Origin: Mycoplasmopsis maculosa
GTDB taxonomy: Bacteria > Bacillota_I > Bacilli_A > Mycoplasmatales > Metamycoplasmataceae
Assembly (NCBI RefSeq): GCF_900660665.1
Contig: NZ_LR215037.1
Location: 310,001-374,000 of the forward strand
Length of the DNA stretch: 64,000 nt
Reading direction: 5' to 3'
Below are positions 12,832 through 24,100 of this stretch, one piece after another. The first letter of the stretch is position 1. Each line of letters begins with the position of its first letter. A program made the position numbers and the translations under genes. Below the pieces are notes generated by a model. That model saw only the letters and a program-made list of their open reading frames with translations. It was not told the origin of the DNA and did no database searches.

Positions 12832-13242
12832 ATGCCTACAACAAATCAATTAGTTACAAATGGTAGAGTTAATAAAGTTCGTAAACAAAAAGCTCCTGCT
12901 TTGAACTTAAGCTTTAACCTTTTAACAAAAGAAGCTCGTAAAATGCCTGCACCTTTTAAACGTGGTGTATGTACAAGAGTTGCAACAATGACTCCTAAAA
13001 AACCTAACTCAGCTTCACGTAAATATGCTCGTGTTAAGTTATCAAATGGTATGGAAGTTACAGCTTACATCGGTGGTGAAGGACACAACTTACAAGAACA
13101 CTCAGTTGTTTTAATCCGTGGTGGTAGAGTTAAAGACTTACCTGGGGTTAGATACCACATCGTTCGTGGAACACAAGACTTAGCTGGTGTTAACAACCGT
13201 AAACAAGGACGTAGTCTTTACGGTGCTAAAAAAGCAAAATAA
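12832..13242 (+). CDS. rpsL: 30S ribosomal protein S12
   Basis: 136 residues, matching S12. Conserved decoding-centre segments are present: [13 protein letters not shown] and [15 protein letters not shown]12 sits at the A-site decoding centre; Lys in KKPNSA is the classic streptomycin-sensitive residue. First gene of the str operon (rpsL-rpsG-fusA), preceded by GAAAGGAAAA. Confidence 0.98.
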   Translation: MPTTNQLVTNGRVNKVRKQKAPALNLSFNLLTKEARKMPAPFKRGVCTRVATMTPKKPNSASRKYARVKLSNGMEVTAYIGGEGHNLQEHSVVLIRGGRVKDLPGVRYHIVRGTQDLAGVNNRKQGRSLYGAKKAK

Positions 13243-13273
13243 TTTTTTAAGTAATTAGAAAGGAAAAAGAAAT

Positions 13274-13744
13274 ATGTCAAGAAAACACAGTGCCCCTATT
13301 AGAGAAGTGCTTGCAGATCCAGTATTTAATTCAGTTTTAGTTACTAAATTAATTAATACAATTATGCTTGATGGTAAAAAATCAATCGCGCAAGACATCT
13401 TATATTCAGCATTTGAAATTGTTAAAGAAAAAACAAATAAAGATCCAATGGAAGTATTTCAAAGTGCTATTGAAAACATTACACCTCAATTAGAGGTTAG
13501 AACAAGAAGAATTGGTGGTACAAACTACCAAGTTCCAACAGAAGTTTCAGCTAGAAGAAAACAAACATTATCATTAAGATGATTAGTTCAATACGCTCGT
13601 CTTAGAAATGAAAAAACAATGGATGTTCGTTTAGCTAACGAAATTATCGATGCATCAAATAAAACTGGTGGTGCAATTAAAAAACGTGAAGACACACACA
13701 AAATGGCTGAAGCCAACCGTGCATTCGCTCACTTTAGATGATAA
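13274..13744 (+). CDS. rpsG: 30S ribosomal protein S7
   Basis: 156 residues with in-frame TGA (Trp) near 13580 and as the penultimate codon. Hallmarks of S7: [14 protein letters not shown] and the C-terminal [12 protein letters not shown]. It nucleates assembly of the 16S 3' major domain. Second gene of the str operon with AGAAAGGAAAA as binding site. Confidence 0.97.
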
Positions 13745-13817
13745 TTTCATCCATCTACTTTTTAAAAGTAATAATTTATTAAAAAACTTTATATTTTAAA
13801 ATTGAAAGGATGAATTT

Positions 13818-15908
13818 ATGTCAAGAGAATATAAATTAGAAGATTACCGTAATATTGGTATTATGGCTCACATTGATGCCGGTAAAACTACTACTACAGA
13901 AAGAATTTTACTTCACACAGGTAAAATTCATAAATTAGGTGAAACACACGATGGTGCTTCACAAATGGACTGAATGGCTCAAGAACAAGAACGTGGTATT
14001 ACTATTACTTCTGCTGCTACAACAGCTTTCTGAAAAGGAAAAAGAATTAATATTATCGATACTCCAGGTCACGTTGACTTTACAGTTGAAGTTGAACGTT
14101 CATTACGTGTTCTTGATGGAGCTGTTGCAGTTTTAGATGCTCAAAGTGGTGTTGAACCTCAAACTGAAACAGTTTGAAGACAAGCTACAACTTACAAAGT
14201 TCCAAGAATTGTTTATGTAAACAAAATGGATAAAGCTGGTGCAGACTTCTTTATGGCAGTTAACTCTGTTAAAACAAGATTAAATGCAAATGCTGTTGCT
14301 ATCCAATTACCTATTGGTGCTGAATCAAACTTTACAGGTATTGTTGATTTAGTTGAAATGAAAGCTTATGAATTCGACGGTAAACCAGAAGAAGTTGCAA
14401 AAGAAATTGAAATTCCTGGTGACTTAGTTGAATTAGCAAAAACAAAACGTCAAGAATTAATCGAATCTGTTGCTACATATGATGAAGAATTCATGATGAA
14501 AGTTTTAGAAGGTTATGAACCTACAAATGATGAATTAAAAGCTATGATTAGAAAAGCTACAATTACTTCAGAATTTTTCCCTGCAGTTTGTGGTACATCA
14601 TTTAAAAACAAAGGTGTTAAGAAAATGATCGACGCTGTTGTTGATTACTTACCATCACCTTTAGATATTCCACCAATGAAAGCTACTTTAGATGATAAAG
14701 AAATCGAAGTTCCTGCAACTGACGATCATCCATTTACAGCTTTAGCTTTCAAAGTTATGACTGACCCTTATGTTGGTTCATTAACATTCTTTAGAGTTTA
14801 CGCTGGTACATTAACAAAAGGTAGTTACGTATACAACACAACAAAAGGTGTTAAGGAAAGAATTGGACGTATTATCCAAATGCACGCTAACTCACGTGAA
14901 GAAGTTAATGATTGTTATGCTGGTGATATTGAAGCAGCTGTTGGTCTTAAATCAACTACAACAGGTGATACATTAGTTGCTGAAAAAGCTCCTGAAATAG
15001 TATTAGAAAAAATGGTATTCCCAGAGCCTGTTATTTCTCAAGCTTTAGAACCTGAATCAAAAGATGCTATGGAAAAATTAGCTCTTGGTTTACAAAAATT
15101 AGCTGCTGAGGACCCTACATTTAGAACATACACAGATGAAGAAACTGGTCAAACAATTATAGCTGGTATGGGTGAATTACACCTAGATATTATTGTTGAC
15201 CGTCTTAAAAGAGAACACGGTGTTAAAGCACAAGTTGGTGCTCCACAAGTTTCTTACCGTGAAACAATTACTAAAACTGCTGAAGTTGAAGGTAAACACG
15301 TTAAACAATCTGGTGGTAAAGGTCAATATGGTCACGTTTGAATTAAATTTGAACCAAATCCAGATGCTGGTTTTGAATTCGTAGATAAAATTGTTGGTGG
15401 TAAAATTCCTAAAGAATACATTAAACCAATTCAAAAAGGTCTTGAAGACAAAATGCAAGCTGGTATTCTTGCTGGATATCCAATGATTGATGTTAAAGCT
15501 ACTTTATTTGATGGATCATACCATGATGTCGATTCATCTGAATTAGCTTACAAAATAGCTGCTTCTAAAGCTTTAACAAAAGCTAAAGATATTTTAGGAA
15601 CTGTTTTATTAGAACCTATTATGGATGTTGCTGTTGTTGTGCCTTCAGATCATATTGGTGATGTTATCGGTGATTTATCACGTCGTAGAGGTCTTGTAAA
15701 TGACCAAGAACAAAGAAATGACGGATCAGTTATTGTTAGAGCTCAAGTTCCATTAGCTGAAATGTTTGGTTACTCAACAATTCTTAGATCTATGACAAGT
15801 GGTCGTGGTACATATCAAATGCAATTTGATCACTATGAAAAATGTCCTAAGAATATTGCTGATGAAATTATTAAAAAACGTAACATTAAAGTTAAAGACG
15901 AAGAATAA
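13818..15908 (+). CDS. fusA: Elongation factor G
   Basis: 696 residues, full length. GTPase motifs: [12 protein letters not shown] (G1), ITITSAATT (switch I), DTPGHVDF (G3) and NKMDKAG (G4). Domains II-V follow, with the domain V end [12 protein letters not shown]. It drives translocation on the ribosome. Third gene of the str operon, preceded by GAAAGGATGAATTT and followed by a strong terminator. Confidence 0.98.
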
Positions 15909-15910
15909 TA

Positions 15911-15948
15911 AAAAAGTAAATACTTATAATGGTATTTACTTTTTTTAC
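15911..15948 (+). terminator. Terminator of the str operon
   Basis: AGTAAATAC / GTATTTACT hairpin followed by six T, directly after the fusA stop codon. Confidence 0.85.
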
Positions 15949-15960
15949 TAAACAAACTAT

Positions 15961-16003
15961 AAAAAAGAACTTTTAGAAAAATTAATCATTATCTAAAAGT
16001 TCT
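15961..16003 (-). terminator. Terminator overlapping the msrB stop
   Basis: 12-bp inverted repeat AGAACTTTTAGA (15966-15977) / TCTAAAAGTTCT (15992-16003), followed on the minus strand by six T. The msrB stop codon at 15982 lies in the loop. Confidence 0.8.
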
Positions 16004-16416
16004 TTATATTCAGTTAAATTATATTTGTCTAATTCTTCATAAGGTATAAATTTTAAAGAAGCGGAATTTATACAATATCTTAATCCACCTTTATCTTTTG
16101 GACCATCATTAAATACATGTCCTAAATGAGAATCAGCATTTGAACTTTTAACTTCTGTTCTAATCATATTGTGAGAGAGATCTTCTTTTTCTATTATTAA
16201 ACTCCTATCAATAGGTTTTGTAAAAGCTGGTCAACCACAACCTGAGTTATATTTATCTTTTGATAAAAACAATGGTTTATTATCAACTATATCAACGTAA
16301 ACGCCTTTTTCAAAGTGATTATTGTATTCATTCGTAAAAGGTCTTTCAGTGTAACCTTCTTGTGTTACTTTATATTGTAATTCAGTTAAATGATTCAATT
16401 CTTTTTTATTTTTCAT
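15982..16416 (-). CDS. msrB: Peptide methionine-(R)-S-oxide reductase
   Basis: 144 residues. MsrB motifs are visible: [23 protein letters not shown] and [13 protein letters not shown], the last holding the catalytic Cys. The paired CxxC zinc-binding motifs of many MsrB enzymes are missing. It repairs oxidised methionine in proteins. Single gene, convergent with fusA. Confidence 0.93.
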
Positions 16417-16450
16417 ACTTAAATTATATACTTTATGCTCAATAAATAAA

Positions 16451-16488
16451 AAAACACTTTTTCTATAAACTTTATAAAAAAGTGTTTT
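16451..16488 (-). terminator. Terminator of first lipoprotein paralog
   Basis: AAAACACTTTTT / AAAAAGTGTTTT hairpin followed on the minus strand by seven T. It sits after the distal TAA at 16503, not after the internal TAA at 16863, which marks 16503 as the original gene end. Confidence 0.8.
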
Positions 16489-16502
16489 AAAACTGATTTT
16501 AA

Positions 16503-18005
16503 TTATTCTGTAAAAGTAAAATCTTGTGTATATTCTTTTTCATTAACTACATATTTTAATGAAACAGTCTTATTTTCGGTATTAATTTTTATTTTTACTG
16601 AAAAAGTTTTTGTTTTTCCTTCGACAAAATTAGATTTTTCAACATTTTCTTTTAATTTAAATACTTTATTGTATTTTTTAGCACCATTTGCTTCTAAACC
16701 AATTACATCATCTTTATAAAATTGCAATTTAATATCTTTATAATCTTCTGAATTTAAATGTTGTTTTCATTTATTTTTACTATCTGCATCAGCAAATGTA
16801 TTAGAAAAATTAGCATCATTATATGTAACAAATGCGTTTTCTAAAACATCTATTTCTCCTGTTTAAGAAACAGGAATTTCTGTTGGTGATTCAGTATCGT
16901 TTGCAGAAGTATTTGTGTCACTTGAAGAAACATTTCCACTACCATCACTTGTGCCACTACTTGAATGACTTGGATTAGAAGAAGAATCTGTATTTCTACC
17001 ATTATCACCAGAAGGGTTGTTATCTGTTACACTTGGAGAGGTAGTAGAAGTTGAATCATTAGATGAAGCGCTTCCACTACCATCACTTGTACCACTACTT
17101 GAATGACTTGGATTAGAAGAAGAATCTGTATTTCTACCATTATCAGCAGAAAGGTTAGGTTGATTGTTGTTTGTGTTATCAGTATTTGTTGAACCAGAAG
17201 GATTAACAACAAAATCTTTTTCATTATCTTTTTCAGAACCTTCTGAAACTGTTCCGTTTGTATTTTTGTTATCAGTTGTTTCAATTGGCTGATCAGATTT
17301 GTCATTTACACTAGTAAAATTTAAATCAAATGATAATGAATAATCTTTTGATGACTTAAGTTTTGTAGTTCTATTATATATTTTAAAGCTAAATGAAAGT
17401 GTTTTTGAACTAGGATCATAATTCGCTTCTAAAAATTGAAGACTTTTTTCTTTATTTTCATTTAACTTATTAGGAGAAACTAATGAAAATTGATTTTTTG
17501 AAAATTCTTTATCATTAATTTCTGCAATACTTACTTTTGCATTTTTAATTTTACTGTTTTTTAAGACTGTATTAATAAGTGTTGTACCATTTTTTCCATT
17601 TGAAACTGATAGTTGATTTCCATATTTTTCATTATGTCATTCACCGCCAGCAAAAGTTTTAATAACTTTTTCTTTTTCTTCGTCAGTTAATTTTTTAACT
17701 TTTAATACATTATTAAAAATATTTTCTGCATACGCGTCAAATTCTTCTTGTGTCATTTCGTTGTTTTTAGAAGGAGTTTTAGGTTCTGAGCTAGGATTTT
17801 GATCTACAGGGTTAGTAGGCTTATTTTCATTTGTTTGATTTGTGGCATTTTCTGGATCTTTTTGTACCGGAGTTGAAGGATTAGCACTTACATTTTCTGG
17901 AGTTGATACATTAGTTTTATCATTATTTGTACATGAAGCTGCAACAAATGGAATAAATAATGATGTACTTAATGTTCCTAATAATATTTTTGTTTTATTT
18001 TTCAT
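16503..18005 (-). pseudogene. Lipoprotein paralog 1, interrupted by in-frame TAA
   Basis: Starts with a signal sequence and lipobox FVAASC (Cys 25). The first 380 codons end at TAA 16863-16865, but the same frame then stays open for 119 more codons to TAA at 16503. That distal part is homologous to the C-terminal domain of the neighbouring lipoprotein (shared LENAF, then KW..LN.ED..DI.LQ, then a KIKINT..KT..LKY pattern). So the original gene was 500 codons long. The middle is a Ser/Asn/Thr-rich spacer with two copies of a 25-residue repeat. Reading the stop as real, the present product is a 380-residue lipoprotein without its C-terminal domain. A sequencing error is possible but less likely given the matching damage next door. 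Confidence 0.65.
16934..17146. repeat. Two 75-bp near-identical direct repeats inside lipoprotein 1
   Basis: Copies at 16934-17008 and 17072-17146, offset 138 bases, differ at very few positions and encode the repeated SSSNPSHSSSGTSDGSG spacer. In mycoplasma surface lipoproteins such in-frame repeats change in number by slippage or recombination, altering spacer length. Confidence 0.8.
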
Positions 18006-18183
18006 TTTTTTGTTCCTTTTATTAAATTAATATATTTTTATTTTTAGCAAAATAATCATAATAAAAAAAATATTTAAATAATAAAATAATTAAAAATAAA
18101 TGAAAATAAATGAAAAAATATAAAAAAATAAAAATATACTATTAAAAAAATATTTTTATATTAATATTATTATTTTTAATTAA

Positions 18184-18205
18184 TAAAAAACGTTGCCTAG
18201 CAACG
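18184..18205 (-). terminator. Terminator of second lipoprotein paralog
   Basis: CGTTGC-CTA-GCAACG hairpin followed on the minus strand by six T, 8 bases past the distal stop at 18213 and not at the internal TAA. Confidence 0.8.
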
Positions 18206-18212
18206 TAATTTA

Positions 18213-19448
18213 TTATGAAATTGTAAATGTTTGACTATATTCTTGTTCACCTTCAGAAGCAAAATATTTTAATTCAATTGTTTTTGAAGTTGTATTTATT
18301 TTAATTTTAGCCTTAATTATTTTTTTATTTTTATTATCAGAAATTAATTTTAATTTATTTACTTTCTTTTCATCTATTGAAAAAATTTTATTATAAGATT
18401 CAGCTGAATTACCTTTTAAACCATAGAAAGATTCAGCTCCTTTTGTATAAGGTTGCAATTCAATATCTGAAAAATCTTCTTTATTTAATAATGGTGTTCA
18501 TTTATTTTTATTTGTATCTTTATCTTTTTCTTTTTTAGATTTTGGAACTTTTAATAAGAAAGTTTTTTCCATTGTAACTTCTGAAAATAAAGTAAAAGCA
18601 TTTTCTAATGAAACATTTTCTTCTTCACTAGTATTTGGTAAAGAATTACCAGATGTATTTGGTTGAGAATCTTTATTTCCTTCGTTAGAAGAACCTGGAT
18701 CAGAATTATTTGGTTCTACAACAGATTCATCATTTTTTTCTTTAGGATTAGTTGGTTTTTCTGCAGGTAAAGCTGTTGTTATAAATGTTAATTCATAAAC
18801 TTCGCTTGAAATTATTTTTTCAGATTTTTTAAATAATCTTACTAAAACAGTTATTTGGCTATCTGTTGAGTTTTATAAAACATCTGCATAGTTGCTTGCT
18901 GATACGGTTTTATTTTTCTTATTAGAATAGGTTGGTTTTAAAGCTCCAGAAAATACAACACCATCAGCTATGCCAGAAAACGTTCCTAATTCTAATCCTT
19001 CATGAGGTTTTTTACCACTTGGATATTTACCAAAAAGTGTATTTTTACCTTCATGAAAATTTAAATAAATAGATGAAGGGTTTCCTATTTTTTTAGGAGC
19101 TATTAAATTTTCAGAAGCAAAATTATTAGTTCCAGAATTAAAAGTAAAACTTTCTTTTGAAATAGTTGATAAATTTAAACTTTCATTATAGCTATATCCT
19201 TCTGGTAGAGTTGCAACTTTAACCTCTCCTTTATGTTTTTTTATCTTTATGTTTGTACCTACAATTTCATTAATTGTATCAACATTAGAATTTTTTGGAT
19301 TAGTTCCTTCGTTTTTTATTGATGGAGGTTGAGTATTTGATTTTTCAACTTCATTTTTAGAATCACTATTCGAACATGAAGCTGCAACAGAAGGAATAAA
19401 TAATGATGTATTTAAAGTTACAAAAAATATTTTTAATTTCTTTTTCAT
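18213..19448 (-). pseudogene. Lipoprotein paralog 2, interrupted by in-frame TAA
   Basis: Signal sequence with lipobox SVAASC (Cys 25). The first 191 codons end at TAA 18873-18875, after SASNYADVL. The same frame continues without another stop for 219 codons to 18213, covering NSTDSQITVLVRLFKK, a Pro/Asn/Ser/Glu spacer and a C-terminal domain homologous to that of the gene downstream. The intact ancestor would be 411 residues. As it stands only an N-terminal fragment would be made and anchored. Gene order, shared lipobox and shared C-terminal domain show that it arose by tandem duplication with paralog 1. Function unknown; surface-exposed. Confidence 0.65.
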
Positions 19449-19635
19449 AATGTCCCTTACTTATATAAATTTTAATTATTTATATATTTTAATATTAACT
19501 AATAATGCTATAAAAATGAATTATTTAGTAATATAAATGAAAAAAATTCCACTTTGCTATTAAAATATATTAAATATATTTCCAATATTTTAATATTGTA
19601 TTAATATTGTTATATAAAAAATAAATGGAGGAAAA

Positions 19636-21012
19636 ATGAATAAATATTATTACTTAACAAAACGTGATGAAAAAATATTATTAAGTGCTATTTTTAAATC
19701 AAATTTTAAAAATATTGATGAAAAAATAAAAAAAATATTAATAGAAAAAGATGGATATATTACAGAAGATTTACAAAACAATAATGCATATATTTACATA
19801 AAGGATGAAGACTATAATTATGATTCATTAGTAGAAATGATTAGAAATAAAATTTTTACTAGAGGAAGAAATTATCAATTAAATTTAGATTCTTTCAAAA
19901 CAAATAATTTATTAATAGAGGATGTTTTAAAAGCTTTTTACTCACAAGTGATATTTTACGAATTTAATTTATTTAATAAGAAAAAAGAACAAACCAAAAA
20001 GAATAATTACACTTTTTTAATTGAAGATAATAAACATTTAGAATTAGCTAAAAAATTAGAAGCAATTGCTTCTAATAGAAATATAGTTCGTAATTTACAA
20101 GTTATGCCTGAAAATTTTCTTAATTCAGAAAAATTAGCAGATTTTATCCAAAAAGACTTTTCAGAAGTTAAAAACGTAAAAATTACTGTTTTAGGCAATA
20201 AAGAATTAGAAGAATTAAAAATGAATCTTATTCTGTCAGTAAACAAAGGAAGCACTCATGAAGCTAGAGTTGTTGTCTTAGAATATAACGGAAACCCTGA
20301 CTCGGAAGAAAAAACTGTTCTAGTTGGTAAAGGTATCACATTTGATACTGGAGGAGTTAACACAAAAGGATATCATATGGAAGGAATGAAATATGATATG
20401 TCAGGTAGTGTTATTGTTGCATATGCATTAAAAACAATAGCACAACTAGAAGCAAAAGTAAATGTAGCTGCAATAATGTGTATAACAGATAATAGATTAG
20501 ATGGAGATGCTTCATTACCTGAAAATGTATATGAGTCAATGTCTGGTTTATCTGTTGAAGTAGTTGATACAGATGCTGAAGGAAGATTAGTTTTAGCTGA
20601 TGGACTATATTATGGTGCAGAAAAATTAAAAGCAACTTTATTAATTGATGTATCTACATTGACTGGTTCAATTATAAGCGCATTAGGTAATACATATTCT
20701 GGTATTTATTCAACAGATGATAAAAAATGAGAATTATTTGAAAAAGCTTCTAAATTAGCTCATGAAAAAATTTGAAGAATGCCGTTACATGATGATTTTC
20801 ATGAGCCAAATTTAGAAAGTATAACAGCTGACTTAAATAATTATAGTAATTCAGAAACTTCTGATAGTAATACAGCAGCTATGTTTTTAAAACAATTTAC
20901 AAAAGATGTTCCATTTATTCACTGTGATATAGCAGGAACAGCAGATATAAAAGGCAAACCACAAGGTGTATTAGTTGACACCTTAGTTGAATTTCTTTTA
21001 AGTCAAAAATAA
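19636..21012 (+). CDS. pepA: Leucyl aminopeptidase (M17)
   Basis: 458 residues. The C-terminal catalytic domain carries M17 metal and active-site motifs: VGKGITFDTGGV, KYDMSGSVIV and DTDAEGRLVLADGL (family consensus NTDAEGR). The N-terminal half is diverged. It is a two-metal cytoplasmic enzyme releasing N-terminal residues from peptides, central in mycoplasmas, which import oligopeptides. Start preceded by GGAGG; terminator follows. Confidence 0.93.
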
Positions 21013-21017
21013 ATTTA

Positions 21018-21051
21018 AATGCATTTTTACTTAAATAAAATGCATTTTTTT
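21018..21051 (+). terminator. Terminator of aminopeptidase gene
   Basis: AAATGCATTTT / AAAATGCATTT hairpin followed by a T run, just past the stop at 21012. Confidence 0.75.
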
Positions 21052-21120
21052 ATCAAAAGATTTTTCATAATAGTATAATAAAAGTTATATTTTATCATTT
21101 ATGATAAAAAGGCAGAATTT

Positions 21121-24100
21121 ATGAAAAAGAAATTTGTTAAAACTTTACCTTTTATTTTACCAATGTCAACAATTGTTTTAATTTCAACATATACATTTCC
21201 TAGTGAAACAGTTGATATATGAAAAATTGAAGGACATTCGTATTATAATAATGGAAACTTTGGAATTAAATCTTACAATTATTCAAAATGAATGACAAAT
21301 ATTCATGATGATAAATTATTATTTGATTTAAGCATACCATCTACTCATGACTCAGCTATGGATAGTGGTTCTGGTATTGCTTGAACTTTTGGTTCAAATT
21401 TCGCTAGAACTCAATCATTAAATACTTGAGATCAATTTGAAGCAGGAATAAGAGGTTTCGACTTAAGAATTGATAATGATATGTGATTAAGACACGGTTC
21501 AACTTATTCTCAAATACAATTTCAAAATTGATTAAATAGTGCAGTTAATTTTGTAAAAGAAAATCCTACTGAATTTATTATAGCAAGAGTTAAAGATGAA
21601 TCATTTGACGTAAATAATAGAAGACTTGCCAATCAAGCGAGAACAAATTATGAAAGAATAATAAATTCTCCTCAATATAATCCTTATTTATTTAATAATA
21701 CAGGGCAAGACCCTGATACTTTAGATTACAAAGTAAAAAACTTAAGAGGAAAAGTTATTTTAATTAATAATTGACACCACAATATAACATCTACGAATGT
21801 AGGTGGTTTTAGTTTTGACAAATTTTTATATAGATCATATAGTTTACAAGATGATTACAATGCATATCCTAACGATAAGGAAAGAAAAGTCAAAGAAATG
21901 ATGGTAAAATCAAATAGCGATTGAGAAAATAACCAAAATATTTTATTTATGAATTTTTTATCAATTGCCACAGGAACTTCAACTTATCCTTATCATTATG
22001 CTTCAGATATTAATAGAAGAATAATAAGATACTTAAATTCAAATGAAGATATAACAAAACTTGGTATGGTTTACATGGATTTTCCCGGTTCTTCTTTAAT
22101 TCAAGCTATTTTTAAAAGAAATTATTCTTTTTCTGATTATGAATTAAATAATGGTATTTTAGGAAGAATTATTCCAGAAAATGAAATACAAATTGATGAT
22201 TTGCTCACTTATAGCAATAAGATAACTATACATGGTCAAATAAGCAATTTTAAAATAGATATTGTAAAAAGCGGGAATGTTATAAAAACAATTACTGTCC
22301 CTGAATTAAATTCAAACACATATGAATTTAATTTTGATAGAAATTTTGAAAACAATGAAACCTTTTACTTTAAATTTTATAAAGAAACTCCTTCGAATCA
22401 ATTTTATTCATCAAAAAGATATAATGAAATTAATATAGAAAAATTTTCAAGAAATCATCAGCACACAACTAACACTGAAAATTTAATAAGAACAATTATT
22501 GAATATGTAAATAGTTTACCTAACCATTTAAGCGATTTAAAAAAATATATAAGTAACACATTTATTAATTCACTTCAAGAAATAAAACCATTCACTAATC
22601 AAAATAGAAATAAATACATAAGTATTAAAGCAGTATGAGAATCATTTTTAATTGATTTTGATATTTTAAAAGAAAAATTCAGTTTACTTTTTAACAAAAT
22701 CAATGATTTTAAAAATAAAAACAATAGTATTAATGAAATAATAGATGAAAATTTACAAAATAAAATAAGTGAGTTTAACAATTACGTTTTAAATCTTCTT
22801 AGAAGTTATTTTAATCAAAAATCTTATACAGACCATATAGATTTTGAAGGGTTATTTAATAAAATTGATTCTATATCAAAAAGTCTTGATTATGCTGATG
22901 ACATAATTAAAAAGAATAAAAATAATACTTTTATAAATAATAAAAACCTTATACAAAAAATGTTTAATAACTTTGATTATGTTGGAAAACAAAAATGGAT
23001 AAATAAGATAAATTTAATAAAAAGTAAAAGTAAAGAAAAAATTGTTAGTGCTTTTAATCAAGCCAAATTAGGTACATTTAATTTAATAGTTGATAATGAA
23101 ATAAATGATTTAATTTTAGAAATCAATAACATAACAAATAATTTGCAAACAATTATAAATAATATGAAAAGTTTAATAAGCGGAATTGGTTTAAATACGC
23201 TTCAAATAAGTTTTTTTAGAAATAAAATAAATGAAATTATTGAAAATGTTTCTGCTTTTGAAGAATTATCTAGGGATATGACAGATTATAAAAATGATTT
23301 AACAAATTCAAATAGATTAATAAATGATAATGAAAGATTTTTTCAAGAAAATAATTATGAAAATGTGACAACTGCTAAAAATAGTTTAATAAATAAAATA
23401 GATTTATTAAAAAATAAAATTATTAACCAAAGTGGCAATATTAATCCTACAGAATTAAAAAAACTAATAAGTGAAATAAACAAATTAAAAGAAAAAGTTG
23501 TTGAAGAATATACAATTGTTAATAATGCAAAAACTTTTATTTCTAATCTAAATGAAATATATGAAGAACAAAAAAATTATTTTATTAGATTAATTGATGA
23601 AGATTTATTGGTTTCAAATAATGAAATAAATATAATAATAAATGATGCAAATTTGTTAAACAATGAAGGCTTTTTTACAAAAATTCCTAATTTACAGTAT
23701 TTAAATAATATCCAAAAGAGTAATTTATTAGAATTTGTTAAAGAAAATATTAATATTGAATTAATAAAAAACAAGTATTCAATATATAAAAAAATAGATG
23801 AAGAAAATAATAAATTAAAAACTTTATATGATAGTTTTGAAGGATACAATTCTAGATTAGTTTTTAATAATTTAACTCAAGCAAAAAAAGAAGAATTTAT
23901 TAATTATTACAATGATGCTGATAGAGTATTAAAAAATGGTGTTTCTTTAGAGGAAATTTCTATAGCTTATAGTAATTTATCTAAATTTAAGTTTTTGAAT
24001 AATTCAGAATTAGAAAATGATATTAATGAATTAATAACAAAAATAAATAATACAGAAAATATTTATTTATTTGAAAAAGTACCTTTAATAAATGAAATTA

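Noticed and set aside
16863-16865. Frameshift rather than nonsense as cause of the split lipoprotein genes
   Set aside because: The reading frame is the same before and after the TAA in all three interrupted genes.
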